Below, in pieces: positions 53,124-61,892 of a stretch of 64,000 bases of DNA. The first letter of the stretch is position 1; each line of letters begins with the position of its first letter. The translations under genes were made by a program, and so were the position numbers. Below the pieces are notes generated by a model. That model had not been told where the DNA came from and made no database searches. It saw only the letters and a list, made by a program, of their open reading frames with translations. The DNA is taken from NCBI RefSeq assembly GCF_029891575.1, contig NZ_JARZHF010000012.1, positions 90,105-154,104 of the forward strand. The letters are read 5' to 3'. This stretch comes from Salipaludibacillus daqingensis. GTDB lineage: Bacteria; Bacillota; Bacilli; Bacillales; Salisediminibacteriaceae.

Positions 53124-53144
53124 AGCACCGCAAAATGCGGTGCT
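53124..53144. terminator. terminator between the hypothetical gene and the second OFA gene
   Basis: AGCACCGCA pairs perfectly with TGCGGTGCT over 3 nt. The T-run is on the minus side, so it best serves the minus-strand OFA gene. Confidence 0.8.
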
Positions 53145-53210
53145 ATCGAATAGAAGCTTTTAAAAAAATAATTAATTTTGTTAACCTAGAAGGTGCTACT
53201 TTTTAATTTT

Positions 53211-54515
53211 TTATTTGGATAGAGATACTTCTCCAGAAACTTTTTTATAGTCCCTTTGTTTATGTTGTTGATTTAACTGCTTTTCTTTTTCTATTTTCTT
53301 AATGTTTAATTGGAGCAATACGGCAACAACGAAGGCCAAAAATATCAATGCTGTAAAAACATAGAATACTGGAATGTAGCTTTCTGTTCTCTCTCTAATT
53401 TGCGAAACTAAGAGTGGCCCCATAATACCTCCTAGAGACCACGTTGTTAATAGTAAGCCGTGGATGGCACCAAGTTGTTTCGTTCCGAATAAATCTCCAA
53501 TGAATGCAGGTAAATTTGAAAAGCCTCCCCCATAACAACTCACTACGATAAAAACAAGTGCCTGAAACAATAACACGTTGGTTATATTAGGTAGGGTTAG
53601 AAATGCGATTAACTGTAAAACGAAAAACGTAAGAAACACAGTAGGACGCCCGACATAGTCCGAAATTGCTGCCCAACCAAGTCGACCTCCACCGTTAAAA
53701 ATCCCCATGATCCCTACCATTGCTGCGGCACCAGCTGCTGAAAGCCCTACAACCTCTTGCGCCATAGGTGAAGCGACAGAAATCATCATAATCCCAGCAG
53801 TCGTGTTAATGAGCATCATACTCCACAACATCCAAAAACGTCTCGTTCTCACTGCTTCTTTTGCCGTTAATTGTGATAAATCTACTTTCATTTCTTTTTT
53901 ACCAGATGCAATATCCTTTTTCATTCCTTCTGGCATCCATCCTTCAGGAGGTTTGGCAATATAAGAAGCACCTAATACCATAAGGACAAAATAACTAACA
54001 CCTAAAATATAGAAGGTCATCGAAATACCAATCGATTCCATTAAACGGGCTGCAATTGGTGCTGTAATCAATGCTCCAGTACCAAACCCTAATACGGCCA
54101 TCCCTGTAGCTAACCCTCGACGGTCAGGAAACCATTTCACGAGAGTCGACACCGGTGCAATGTATCCTATCCCCATTCCTAATCCACTAGCAAGACCATA
54201 GGTTAGGAGAAAAAGAGGCAACGAATCAATCGCAACCGCCACCCCTGCTCCAGCCTGCCCTAGCCCAAACAAGATAGCAGCAAGAATTGCTGATTTTCTT
54301 GGCCCATTTCTTTCAACGAATGGACCAAAGAAAGCTGCAGCTATCCCTGCTAGTGCCATCATGATTGTAAAAGATAACGTAATTCCCGTCGTGGACCAGC
54401 CCATTGCATCACGAATCGGATTCGTATAAACGCTATAAGCATATGCAGCACCAATGGAGAGATGAATCGCGATCGCAGATAAAGCAATGAGCCATCTGTT
54501 TTTAGTTACATTCAT
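53211..54515 (-). CDS. OFA-family MFS transporter, second copy
   Basis: This 434-residue protein has twelve membrane helices. G-A-A-Y-A-Y-S-V-Y, G-P-F-V-E-R-N-G-P-R-K and L-V-K-W-F-P-D-R-R-G-L-A-T-G are conserved OFA features shared with the copy at 41015-42229. It lies 176 bp downstream of acsA on the same strand, separated by a 14-bp inverted repeat. This suggests a monocarboxylate such as acetate as cargo, but no direct evidence is visible. GGGAGG precedes the ATG. Confidence 0.85.
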   Translation of the reverse strand: MNVTKNRWLIALSAIAIHLSIGAAYAYSVYTNPIRDAMGWSTTGITLSFTIMMALAGIAAAFFGPFVERNGPRKSAILAAILFGLGQAGAGVAVAIDSLPLFLLTYGLASGLGMGIGYIAPVSTLVKWFPDRRGLATGMAVLGFGTGALITAPIAARLMESIGISMTFYILGVSYFVLMVLGASYIAKPPEGWMPEGMKKDIASGKKEMKVDLSQLTAKEAVRTRRFWMLWSMMLINTTAGIMMISVASPMAQEVVGLSAAGAAAMVGIMGIFNGGGRLGWAAISDYVGRPTVFLTFFVLQLIAFLTLPNITNVLLFQALVFIVVSCYGGGFSNLPAFIGDLFGTKQLGAIHGLLLTTWSLGGIMGPLLVSQIRERTESYIPVFYVFTALIFLAFVVAVLLQLNIKKIEKEKQLNQQHKQRDYKKVSGEVSLSK

Positions 54516-54612
54516 ATTTTGTCCTCCCTTAATCTTTTATAGGTATGCCATGGCGATTCTAAAGATGGGAAAGGGTACGCTACGCAAAATGAAATTCCAC
54601 CGCACGATTCAC

Positions 54613-54648
54613 ACTCTATAATAGAAAGATAACCTTCTATTATAGAGT
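54613..54648. promoter_or_regulatory. perfect 14-bp inverted repeat between acsA and the OFA gene
   Basis: ACTCTATAATAGAA pairs perfectly with TTCTATTATAGAGT over 8 nt, with no T-run on either side. It could end acsA transcripts or be an operator or partial terminator controlling the OFA gene. Confidence 0.55.
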
Positions 54649-54691
54649 TGAGAGATTTATGCACGTCCATCTATGACAAAACGAACGACTA

Positions 54692-56407
54692 CTATTTTTC
54701 CATCGTAGATAAATCCCCAGTAGGAAGATCAAGTTCCCATGCTTTTAATACTCTTCTCATAATTTTACCGCTTCTCGTTTTCGGCAAGCCATCTTTGAAA
54801 TCGATCTCCCTTGGAGCAGCATGTGCGGATAATCCTTTTTTGACGAAATTACGGATATCTTCTTGAAGCTCATCGCTTCGTTCATACCCTTCTCGTAAAG
54901 AAATAAAGGCTTTAATAATTTCTCCCCTTACCGGGTCTGGTTTCCCAATGACGCCTGCTTCGGCAACTGCAGGATGTTCTAATAGTTTACTTTCAATCTC
55001 AAAAGGACCAACTCGTTCTCCAGCTGTCATAATTACGTCGTCTACACGTCCTTGGAACCAGAAATACCCTTCTTCATCCATATAAGCGGAATCTCCTGAT
55101 ACGTACCAATCGCCAGCTAGGAAATACGACTCGTATTTTTCTGGGCGATTCCAAATAGTTTTCATCATGGATGGCCAGCCTTTTTTAATCGCAAGGTTCC
55201 CCATTCGGTTTGGTGGTAGTTCATTCCCTTGGTCATCGACGATCGCCGCTTTTACTCCCGGTATCGGTTTGCCCATGGAACCCGGTTTGATTTCCATGGA
55301 AGGGTAATTACAGATGAGTTGAGCGCCTGTTTCGGTCATCCACCACGTATCATGAATTCTTAAGTTCATGGCTTGCATGCCCCACCGAACTACTTCGGGA
55401 TTCAACGGTTCTCCAACACTTAAAACATGTCTTAAGGACGAAAGGTCATATTTTTCAAGAATTTTATCTCCGTAACTCATTAACATTCGAAATGCGGTTG
55501 GTGCGCTATACCAAACGGACACGTGATATTTTTCTAGAGTTTGGTACCAATCTTCTGGACTAAATCGTCCACCTCGGATAACATTGGAGACACCAACTAA
55601 CCATGGTGCAAAAATGCCGTACGATGTTCCGGTTACCCAGCCTGGATCTGCGGTGCACCAATAAACATCATCCTCTTTTAAATCGAGAACCCATTTCGCT
55701 GTTTGGTATTGTTGAATCATGGCATTATGTGCATGTAAAACCCCTTTCGGCTTTCCTGTAGAACCGGATGTATAGTGGAGAATCATCCCGTCTTCTCGGT
55801 CGACCCATTCCACCTCCAAGTATCTACTCGCTTTGTCGAAACGGCTATGAAAGTCTATGAATTTTCCTTCTTCCCTCACATCGTTTCCTACGATCACCAC
55901 TTTTTCAAGGTCGGGAAGTTCATCCAACGGGACACGCCCTACTAATTCTGGTGTGGTGACAATCACTTTTGCAGTACTATCTTCCAACCGATCTTTTATA
56001 GCACCTTCCATAAATGCTTCAAATAAAGGTCCTACAATAGCACCAATCTTTATTGTTCCTAATAAAACAAAATAAAGTTCAGGGGAACGAGGCATAAAGA
56101 TAAACACGCGATCCTCTTTCTTAACACCAATATTTTTCAGCACATTGCCTGCTTTATTGGATGAGTCTTTCATTTCTTTAAAGGTATATTCTTCTTCCCT
56201 ACTTTGATCGGAATAATATAATGCTATTTGATTTCTTTTTTCTCCATTTGCGTGACGGTCTATCGCTTCATGGCCCATATTAACTAGACCCGTAGTATGC
56301 CATGAAAACTGTTTTTCTGCTTGCGACCATTGATAAGAGTTACATTCCTCATCATAATTATTTAAGTTGTACGTTTCTTTTTTTGAGGAAAGTGTTTTTG
56401 TCATCAT
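54692..56407 (-). CDS. acsA: acetyl-CoA synthetase (acetate-CoA ligase) AcsA
   Basis: This 571-residue adenylating enzyme turns acetate and CoA into acetyl-CoA, close to the length of B. subtilis AcsA. Y-T-S-G-S-T-G-K-P-K-G is the P-loop-like motif, D-T-W-W-M-T-E-T-G-A binds the adenylate, and the conserved C-terminal lysine is in T-R-S-G-K-I-M-R-R. The W-W residues that restrict the pocket to acetate are present. AAGGAGG lies 10 nt before the first ATG. A cre-like site is upstream and a LytTR regulator gene is divergent, so catabolite control and dedicated regulation are both likely. Confidence 0.92.
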   Translation of the reverse strand: MMTKTLSSKKETYNLNNYDEECNSYQWSQAEKQFSWHTTGLVNMGHEAIDRHANGEKRNQIALYYSDQSREEEYTFKEMKDSSNKAGNVLKNIGVKKEDRVFIFMPRSPELYFVLLGTIKIGAIVGPLFEAFMEGAIKDRLEDSTAKVIVTTPELVGRVPLDELPDLEKVVIVGNDVREEGKFIDFHSRFDKASRYLEVEWVDREDGMILHYTSGSTGKPKGVLHAHNAMIQQYQTAKWVLDLKEDDVYWCTADPGWVTGTSYGIFAPWLVGVSNVIRGGRFSPEDWYQTLEKYHVSVWYSAPTAFRMLMSYGDKILEKYDLSSLRHVLSVGEPLNPEVVRWGMQAMNLRIHDTWWMTETGAQLICNYPSMEIKPGSMGKPIPGVKAAIVDDQGNELPPNRMGNLAIKKGWPSMMKTIWNRPEKYESYFLAGDWYVSGDSAYMDEEGYFWFQGRVDDVIMTAGERVGPFEIESKLLEHPAVAEAGVIGKPDPVRGEIIKAFISLREGYERSDELQEDIRNFVKKGLSAHAAPREIDFKDGLPKTRSGKIMRRVLKAWELDLPTGDLSTMEK

Positions 56408-56456
56408 TTCTTAAAAACCTCCTTAGTTATTTTTCCTTTTTTGGTCTTCTAATAAA

Positions 56457-56470
56457 ATAAAGCGCTTACA
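56457..56470 (-). promoter_or_regulatory. cre-like site upstream of acsA
   Basis: TGTAAGCGCTTTAT (minus strand) matches 12 of 14 positions of the CcpA consensus TGWAANCGNTNWCA, 50 bp before acsA. Confidence 0.6.
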
Positions 56471-56678
56471 TTTTAGTGTGAAAAAATTCTCTTTCCTTTA
56501 TCGTTTAGCCAGTTTTTATATTTACCCTATTATCACTGTGATTACATATTATTGTAAATTAGGAAAATAAAAATGTCTGCATAAATTGACAGAAGCCAAT
56601 ATATGTGGATAAAATACAAATAAGTTAGATTAGTCGTAATATTCTAAATATATAGTGACGATGGAGTGTGAAAATAAA

Positions 56679-57341
56679 ATGGAGAGTCAGGTTATTGAGC
56701 AGTTTTCTAAATTCGTTGAAGATTGGGTTCCAAAAGAAGCCTCTATTGCTATTGCAGGAGGCGATAAATATATTACTTATATTCCAGGAAGTCACGACAT
56801 TCACATTCATCAAGGACAACCCATACCTTCAGGGAGTATTACCGAACGAGTATACCTACAAAAAAAGCGTGTAGAATCGTTGGTGGATAAATCTGTTTTC
56901 GGCGTCCCGTATTATGGTGTTGGTTATCCTTTAAAAGATTCTGACACAGGATTCCAGGGTGCATTAACCGTCATTCTTCCTCCAGAATATAATACTAGTC
57001 CTAAACAACCTCTGTCCTTTATCATTGGAAAAAGAGACGAAATTTGGATCCCTATCGCTTTTGAGCAAATCATTTACATAGAAAGTTATCAAAAAAGAAC
57101 GCTCATATATACAGAAAATGGTTGTTTCAGTTCAAAATACCCTCTTAAATCAATAGAACAACGGTTATCGAACTCTTTTATTCGAATACACCGTTCCTTT
57201 ATCATTAATATATCGTTTATTAAACAAATCTCTCGGGATATCTCATCTCATTTAGAGGTGACATTACAAGACCAAAATGCTACTTCGCTTTCTATTAGTC
57301 AAAGTCACGTTCCACGTGTAAGAAGAATTCTAGGCTTTTAA
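56679..57341 (+). CDS. LytTR-domain transcriptional regulator
   Basis: The protein has about 220 residues from ATG 56679 (GGAGTG upstream); GTG 56655 is an alternative. The C-terminal part (about 120-220) is a LytTR DNA-binding domain: I-Y-I-E-S-Y-Q-K-R-T-L-I-Y-T, then R-I-H-R-S-F-I-I-N and a final basic strand. The N-terminal part has no receiver domain or phosphoacceptor and looks like a ligand-sensing domain with G-V-P-Y-Y-G-V-G-Y-P. It is divergent from acsA, so it most likely controls acsA and perhaps the OFA transporter; this is inferred from position. Confidence 0.82.
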   Translation: MESQVIEQFSKFVEDWVPKEASIAIAGGDKYITYIPGSHDIHIHQGQPIPSGSITERVYLQKKRVESLVDKSVFGVPYYGVGYPLKDSDTGFQGALTVILPPEYNTSPKQPLSFIIGKRDEIWIPIAFEQIIYIESYQKRTLIYTENGCFSSKYPLKSIEQRLSNSFIRIHRSFIINISFIKQISRDISSHLEVTLQDQNATSLSISQSHVPRVRRILGF

Positions 57342-57410
57342 TAAGGCTCTCTTTTCAATCCGTGTAGATTTTTCATTTTGACATTCACCTTTATTATCGC
57401 AGTTACTAGA

Positions 57411-57444
57411 AATGGCAGCACCAGCGATGGTGCTGCCATTTTTT
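57411..57444 (+). terminator. terminator downstream of the LytTR gene
   Basis: AATGGCAGCACC pairs perfectly with GGTGCTGCCATT and is followed by a T-run, 70 bp after the stop. Confidence 0.9.
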
Positions 57445-57735
57445 AATTTGAAGTGTTTCTCTTTTAAGTATCTAAACCAAAATTTCAAACAATGATCATT
57501 TGTAGTGATAAAGAACCAATTCCTGCTTTCTTCATCTTCGTGTATGATAGAAATATACATTTTGGTTAGACCAAAAGATGAATCATTTAAACCATATTTT
57601 TTCTCCGTGCTCAGGTTATCTATGCGTCTTCCTAATGACAGAGTTTTTATAAACGAACTGATTATCATTGCTTTTTTTAACGTTGACCGAGGGACCACGG
57701 ACGATTAGCTACTAAATACAAAAGGTGGATTTTTT

Positions 57736-58893
57736 ATGAGAATAATGGAACGTCATCAATTCTGGATATGGTTCACGGTGCTTGCAGTAGCTTGGATAAT
57801 GGCTCTCCAGTCACTAAATGAACAGTTCGGAGTGATACCGATGCGTCTAATTGGCACAGCTTTGTTTTTTTTACTTTTCTTTTTGGCCCCTTTATTTAAA
57901 GACGCACCAAAAAAATTGGTGATACTCCTCATCGGTGCTTCTATTTTGACAACGGTCACTTTTTCTTATGAACCAAATGATCATACGATCTTATATGTGC
58001 TTCTCATATACACAATTCTTATAGGGAAAGCTGTCTTTCGTTTACAAAGAAAAGAGCCTATTGCAGTTGCTGCCGTTGGATTAACCGGAGCACTTTTCCT
58101 TGTTTATCGCGTAGGTGACAAATCAGAGTATGTCTTTGTTATTCTCTATGCTTTACTCCTTTCGTCCTCACTCTATCTTTATAAGCAAACAATGCTGAAA
58201 GAACGAGATGCTGTCCGTCGTAACGAGGCGTTACTTTCTGAATATCGTAAAATGAAAAGACAGCTTATTTCAGGTGAGAAAGCTGTCCGAGAAGAAGAAC
58301 GAACAGAAATCGCCCGTGAAATTCATGACTCCGTTGGACATAAGTTAACAGCTCTTCTTATGCAACTCGAGGTGTTCCGTATGAAATCTTCTCATGAAAT
58401 AAGTGGAGAAGTACAAGAACTGAAACAACTTGCAAAAGACAGTCTAGAGGAAACGAGAAGTGCAGTGAAGAAATTGAAACAAGATGGCAAAAGTGGACTT
58501 CCAGCAGTTATTCAATTAATTCGTAAATTAGAAGCAGAAAGTCTTATACGTATCCATTTCACGATGCGGCACGGGGCATTAACAGCACCATTAAGAAATG
58601 ACCAATCTATTGCAGTCTATCGTAGCGTACAGGAAGCATTGACAAATATGATGAAGCATAGTGACTCACGAGAAGTTGACATTCTTTTCGAAGCTCCAGC
58701 AGGCACAGTGTTTCGCTTTGAAGTATCCAACCAAACAAACAATGACATTTCTTTAAGAGAAGGATTTGGATTGAAGTCGATGCGAGAGCGAGTAGAAGCT
58801 GCAGGAGGAACACTTGAAATCAAGACTTACACCGGAAGATTTGTTGTTCGAGGAACATTGCCCTTAACGGAAAGAATGGAGGAAAGAACATGA
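57736..58893 (+). CDS. sensor histidine kinase, LnrJ (YfiJ)-like
   Basis: This 385-residue kinase has five to six N-terminal membrane helices (about 10-150) with very short loops, suggesting intramembrane sensing. A HisKA_3 domain follows (E-I-A-R-E-I-H-D-S-V-G-H-K-L-T, H197), then a small HATPase with G-F-G-L-K-S-M-R-E-R-V. This is the NarL/DesK class. Followed by its response regulator (4-bp overlap) and an ABC-2 exporter operon in the exact order of B. subtilis lnrJKLMN, which senses and resists linearmycins and related membrane-active polyenes. AAAGGTGG precedes the ATG. Confidence 0.85.
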   Translation: MRIMERHQFWIWFTVLAVAWIMALQSLNEQFGVIPMRLIGTALFFLLFFLAPLFKDAPKKLVILLIGASILTTVTFSYEPNDHTILYVLLIYTILIGKAVFRLQRKEPIAVAAVGLTGALFLVYRVGDKSEYVFVILYALLLSSSLYLYKQTMLKERDAVRRNEALLSEYRKMKRQLISGEKAVREEERTEIAREIHDSVGHKLTALLMQLEVFRMKSSHEISGEVQELKQLAKDSLEETRSAVKKLKQDGKSGLPAVIQLIRKLEAESLIRIHFTMRHGALTAPLRNDQSIAVYRSVQEALTNMMKHSDSREVDILFEAPAGTVFRFEVSNQTNNDISLREGFGLKSMRERVEAAGGTLEIKTYTGRFVVRGTLPLTERMEERT

Positions 58894-59531
58894 TCAAAAT
58901 TTTATTGGCAGAAGATCAAGGCATCGTACGCCAAGGTTTGAAAATGATGATAGAGACAGACACAGAAATGAAAGTAACAGGTGAGGCTGCAAACGGAAAA
59001 GAAGCCGTCGCTCTTTGTGAATCGGGTCAAATGTTTGAAATGGTCATTCTCGACATTCGCATGCCAGTAATGGATGGTCTTGAAGCCGCACGTCATATCC
59101 ACTCCCGTTGGCCTAAGATAAAGATTCTCATGCTCACGACATTTAACGACGATCAGTATGCGATTGAAGCATTGAAAAGTGGTGCTTGCGGATATATGCT
59201 GAAGGATGCTGAACCAGAGGAATTGATAAGGTCGATTCGAACCTGCCTTGATGGTGGACTATCAATCGAGGCCCATGTTGCTGCCAAGGTTGTTCCGACT
59301 TTGATGGAACGTCAAGAAGCACCATCGAAAGACGTTGATCCAGACCTTACAAAGAGAGAAATCGAGATTATTCGTTCTATCGGCGAAGGTCTCAATAACA
59401 AAGAAATTTCTGAAACGTTACACTTATCTGTCGGTACGGTGAAAAATCATATTAGTGTCATTCTTGATAAATTAGAACTTCGAGACCGGACGCAAATTGC
59501 GATTTATGCAATTCGGCATCACATTGTATAA
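58890..59531 (+). CDS. NarL/LuxR-type response regulator, LnrK (YfiK)-like
   Basis: This 213-residue protein has a receiver domain with phosphoacceptor D55 in V-I-L-D-I-R-M-P and a C-terminal LuxR helix-turn-helix (L-T-K-R-E-I-E-I-I-R-S-I-G-E-G-L-N-N-K-E-I). Overlaps the kinase by 4 bp. Likely activates the downstream ABC genes; a 14-bp palindrome in the 129-bp gap after it is a candidate binding site. Confidence 0.88.
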   Translation: MIKILLAEDQGIVRQGLKMMIETDTEMKVTGEAANGKEAVALCESGQMFEMVILDIRMPVMDGLEAARHIHSRWPKIKILMLTTFNDDQYAIEALKSGACGYMLKDAEPEELIRSIRTCLDGGLSIEAHVAAKVVPTLMERQEAPSKDVDPDLTKREIEIIRSIGEGLNNKEISETLHLSVGTVKNHISVILDKLELRDRTQIAIYAIRHHIV

Positions 59532-59549
59532 TCCGTCATCATACATGTC

Positions 59550-59563
59550 ATGACTTAAGTCAT
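59550..59563 (+). promoter_or_regulatory. 14-bp palindrome, candidate response-regulator site
   Basis: ATGACTTAAGTCAT is a perfect palindrome between the regulator gene and the ABC operon it probably controls. Confidence 0.5.
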
Positions 59564-59589
59564 AAAATAGAAGTAAATCGATGACGTAA

Positions 59590-59612
59590 GGCAGTGGGAA
59601 CACTGTCTTTTT
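59590..59612 (+). terminator. terminator of the two-component genes
   Basis: GGCAGTG pairs with CACTGTC (one G-T) over GGAA and is followed by TTTTT. It implies that the ABC genes have their own promoter downstream (TATACT at about 59618-59623 is a possible -10). Confidence 0.7.
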
Positions 59613-59660
59613 AAGTATATACTTTAGTTAGTTGAACGGCGAAATAAAGGAGGATGTACG

Positions 59661-60593
59661 ATGTTAGAAACAGAAGAACTATCCAAACAATTTAAAGGAA
59701 AAATAGCTGTTGAAGGAGTGAATCTCCATTTAGAGCGTGGGGAATCCGTTGGGCTTTTAGGTCCAAACGGCGCTGGGAAGTCGACGACAATTTCGATGAT
59801 TTCCTCTCTCATCAAACCGACGTCTGGCGATGTCCTGCTCGATGGAAAAAACGTCATCAAGGATCCCGGTAAAATTCGTCGCGTCCTTGGTGTGGTCCCT
59901 CAAGAGATTGCTCTCTATGAGGAGCTCACCGCTTATGAAAACCTCAAGTTTTTCGGTCGAATATACGGCCTAAGAGGAAAAGCACTGGAGAAAAATATTG
60001 AAGAAGTGTTTGAACTCGTCGGTTTAACCGATCGACAAAAAGATATCGTAAAAACGTATTCAGGCGGAATGAAACGAAGAATCAATATTGCAGCGGCTCT
60101 TCTCCATGAACCAGAAGTTCTCATTATGGATGAACCGACGGTTGGGATCGATCCCCAGTCTAGAAGTCATATTCTCGAAATGGTTCGAGAACTGAATCTT
60201 AAAAAGGGGATGACAGTTCTTTATACGAGTCATTATATGGAAGAAGTGGAGCGACTTTGCGATCGTGTCTATATTATGGACCACGGTCGAATCATTTCAT
60301 CTGGTACGAAAGACGAGTTAAAAAGCATCCTTTCCAGTGAAGAAACGATTATGATCGATCTCGATCGCCCTTATCCTGACCTCTACAATGATCTTAAACA
60401 ACATGACGGTATTTTACAGACGATGGAGACAGAAACAGGACTGAAATTGATCGTCCCAAAAGGCAGTCGACTGTTAGGGGAATTGTTTCAGATCGCTGAC
60501 CGTCACCAGGCTAAAGTGGTCAATGTGCACGTTCAGACTCCAACATTAGAAGACGTCTTTTTACATTTAACTGGCCGGAAACTTCGGGATTAG
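59661..60593 (+). CDS. ABC exporter ATPase, LnrL (YfiL)-like
   Basis: This 310-residue nucleotide-binding protein has Walker A G-P-N-G-A-G-K-S-T (34-42), signature Y-S-G-G-M-K-R-R, Walker B V-L-I-M-D-E-P-T and the switch His in Y-T-S-H-Y. The C-terminal extension after about 220 is typical of ABC-2 drug exporter ATPases. AAAGGAGG precedes the ATG. It should work with the two permeases that follow. Length equals that of B. subtilis YfiL. Confidence 0.9.
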   Translation: MLETEELSKQFKGKIAVEGVNLHLERGESVGLLGPNGAGKSTTISMISSLIKPTSGDVLLDGKNVIKDPGKIRRVLGVVPQEIALYEELTAYENLKFFGRIYGLRGKALEKNIEEVFELVGLTDRQKDIVKTYSGGMKRRINIAAALLHEPEVLIMDEPTVGIDPQSRSHILEMVRELNLKKGMTVLYTSHYMEEVERLCDRVYIMDHGRIISSGTKDELKSILSSEETIMIDLDRPYPDLYNDLKQHDGILQTMETETGLKLIVPKGSRLLGELFQIADRHQAKVVNVHVQTPTLEDVFLHLTGRKLRD

Positions 60594-60602
60594 GGGGCGA
60601 GA

Positions 60603-61892
60603 ATGATGCGACATTTTTTATGGAAAGACATGATAATCATCGTCCGTGATCGTTCAGAGATGCTCGTCTTGCTTTTGATGCCGTTTATATTGATCGGAAT
60701 CTTAGGGTTTGCTCTCGGTGGAATTCTCGGCGGTGATACATCAACGATTGATATTGAAGTAGCACTTGTCAATGAAGATGATCGAGAAGCTGGAGTCACG
60801 GCATTTGTTGATCTCGTCGAAAACTTCGAACTGCCTGTAGAAGCGAAAGAGGAATTGATCAGTGTTGCAAAAACGCTTAACCCCGGTCTTCTTCTTGAAG
60901 AAATGTTGTCCGATCAAGAACTTAGCGAGATGATTCATACGGAAGAAATGACCGAAGATGAAGCGCAAACCTCCCTTCAATCTGGCGACATTGATGCGAT
61001 CTTAACGCTTCCTGAAGGCTTTACTTATAAAAGCTTGGAAAAAATGGTCTTTTCTGAAGGATCTGGCAGTCAACTTTCTGTTATGTTAAGTGATCAAGGT
61101 TCTCTGTATGCCAAAATCTTTTCAGATATGATCGATGGATTTGCAAGAAATCTTAACTTAGAGACGGCCATCATTGCAGCAGCAGGTGAGGATACGGCGC
61201 AGCTCGGAGAGTCCGAATTGACTGGTTCTAACATTGGTGGAATTATAACAGTTTCCAAAAACGCCCCCGCTAATTCCATGCAATATTATACGATCGGGAT
61301 GGCAGTGATGTTTGTCCTTTATGTAGCAGGTACGATTGCTAGTAAAGCATTTGTTGAAAAACAACAACAAGTTTTTAATCGGATTATTCTGTCTGGAATG
61401 CACCCTTCTGCCTATCTTACAGGAAAAGTCATTTCAGCGACGGCTCTTGCATTTCTTCAGCTCGTTATCTTATTTTTGTTATCCGCTCTTATTTTTAGAA
61501 CATTTTCACTAGGTTCTGCAGATTTCTGGATCGGGATGATGATTATTACACTCGTTTTGGCATTTTGCGTCGGAGGCTTGGCAAGTCTGTTGACTTCTCT
61601 CTCCATTCGCTATGAAACGGAAGGAGTTTCTAGTATTTTCACAGGTGGTATCGTCACGTTATTTGCTTTTGCAGGAGGTAGCTTTTTTCCTCTTACAGGT
61701 ATGCCTAATTTAATCATTCAACTTGGAAACTGGACTCCAAATGGTGCAGCGATGACGGCTTATCTTCGCTTGGTTCAAGGTTATGAGTGGACAGATTTAA
61801 TGTCACCGTTGTTTCGCTCAGTCATTATCACATTCGTATTGCTTGTCATTAGTATCATTATTTTTCCGAAACGGAGGTCGGTGACGTCATGA
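60603..61892 (+). CDS. ABC-2 type exporter permease, LnrM (YfiM)-like
   Basis: This 429-residue membrane protein has one N-terminal helix (about 17-38), a large extracytoplasmic domain (about 40-215) and a cluster of five helices (about 230-425). That is the ABC2_membrane_3 layout. It is a little longer than its B. subtilis counterpart. It overlaps the next permease gene by 4 bp. Confidence 0.88.
   Translation: MMRHFLWKDMIIIVRDRSEMLVLLLMPFILIGILGFALGGILGGDTSTIDIEVALVNEDDREAGVTAFVDLVENFELPVEAKEELISVAKTLNPGLLLEEMLSDQELSEMIHTEEMTEDEAQTSLQSGDIDAILTLPEGFTYKSLEKMVFSEGSGSQLSVMLSDQGSLYAKIFSDMIDGFARNLNLETAIIAAAGEDTAQLGESELTGSNIGGIITVSKNAPANSMQYYTIGMAVMFVLYVAGTIASKAFVEKQQQVFNRIILSGMHPSAYLTGKVISATALAFLQLVILFLLSALIFRTFSLGSADFWIGMMIITLVLAFCVGGLASLLTSLSIRYETEGVSSIFTGGIVTLFAFAGGSFFPLTGMPNLIIQLGNWTPNGAAMTAYLRLVQGYEWTDLMSPLFRSVIITFVLLVISIIIFPKRRSVTS

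Noticed and set aside
57330..57698. 122-codon minus-strand frame divergent from the lnrJ-like gene
   Set aside because: No ribosome site at its starts, it runs straight through the strong plus-strand terminator of the LytTR gene, and it shows no family pattern.
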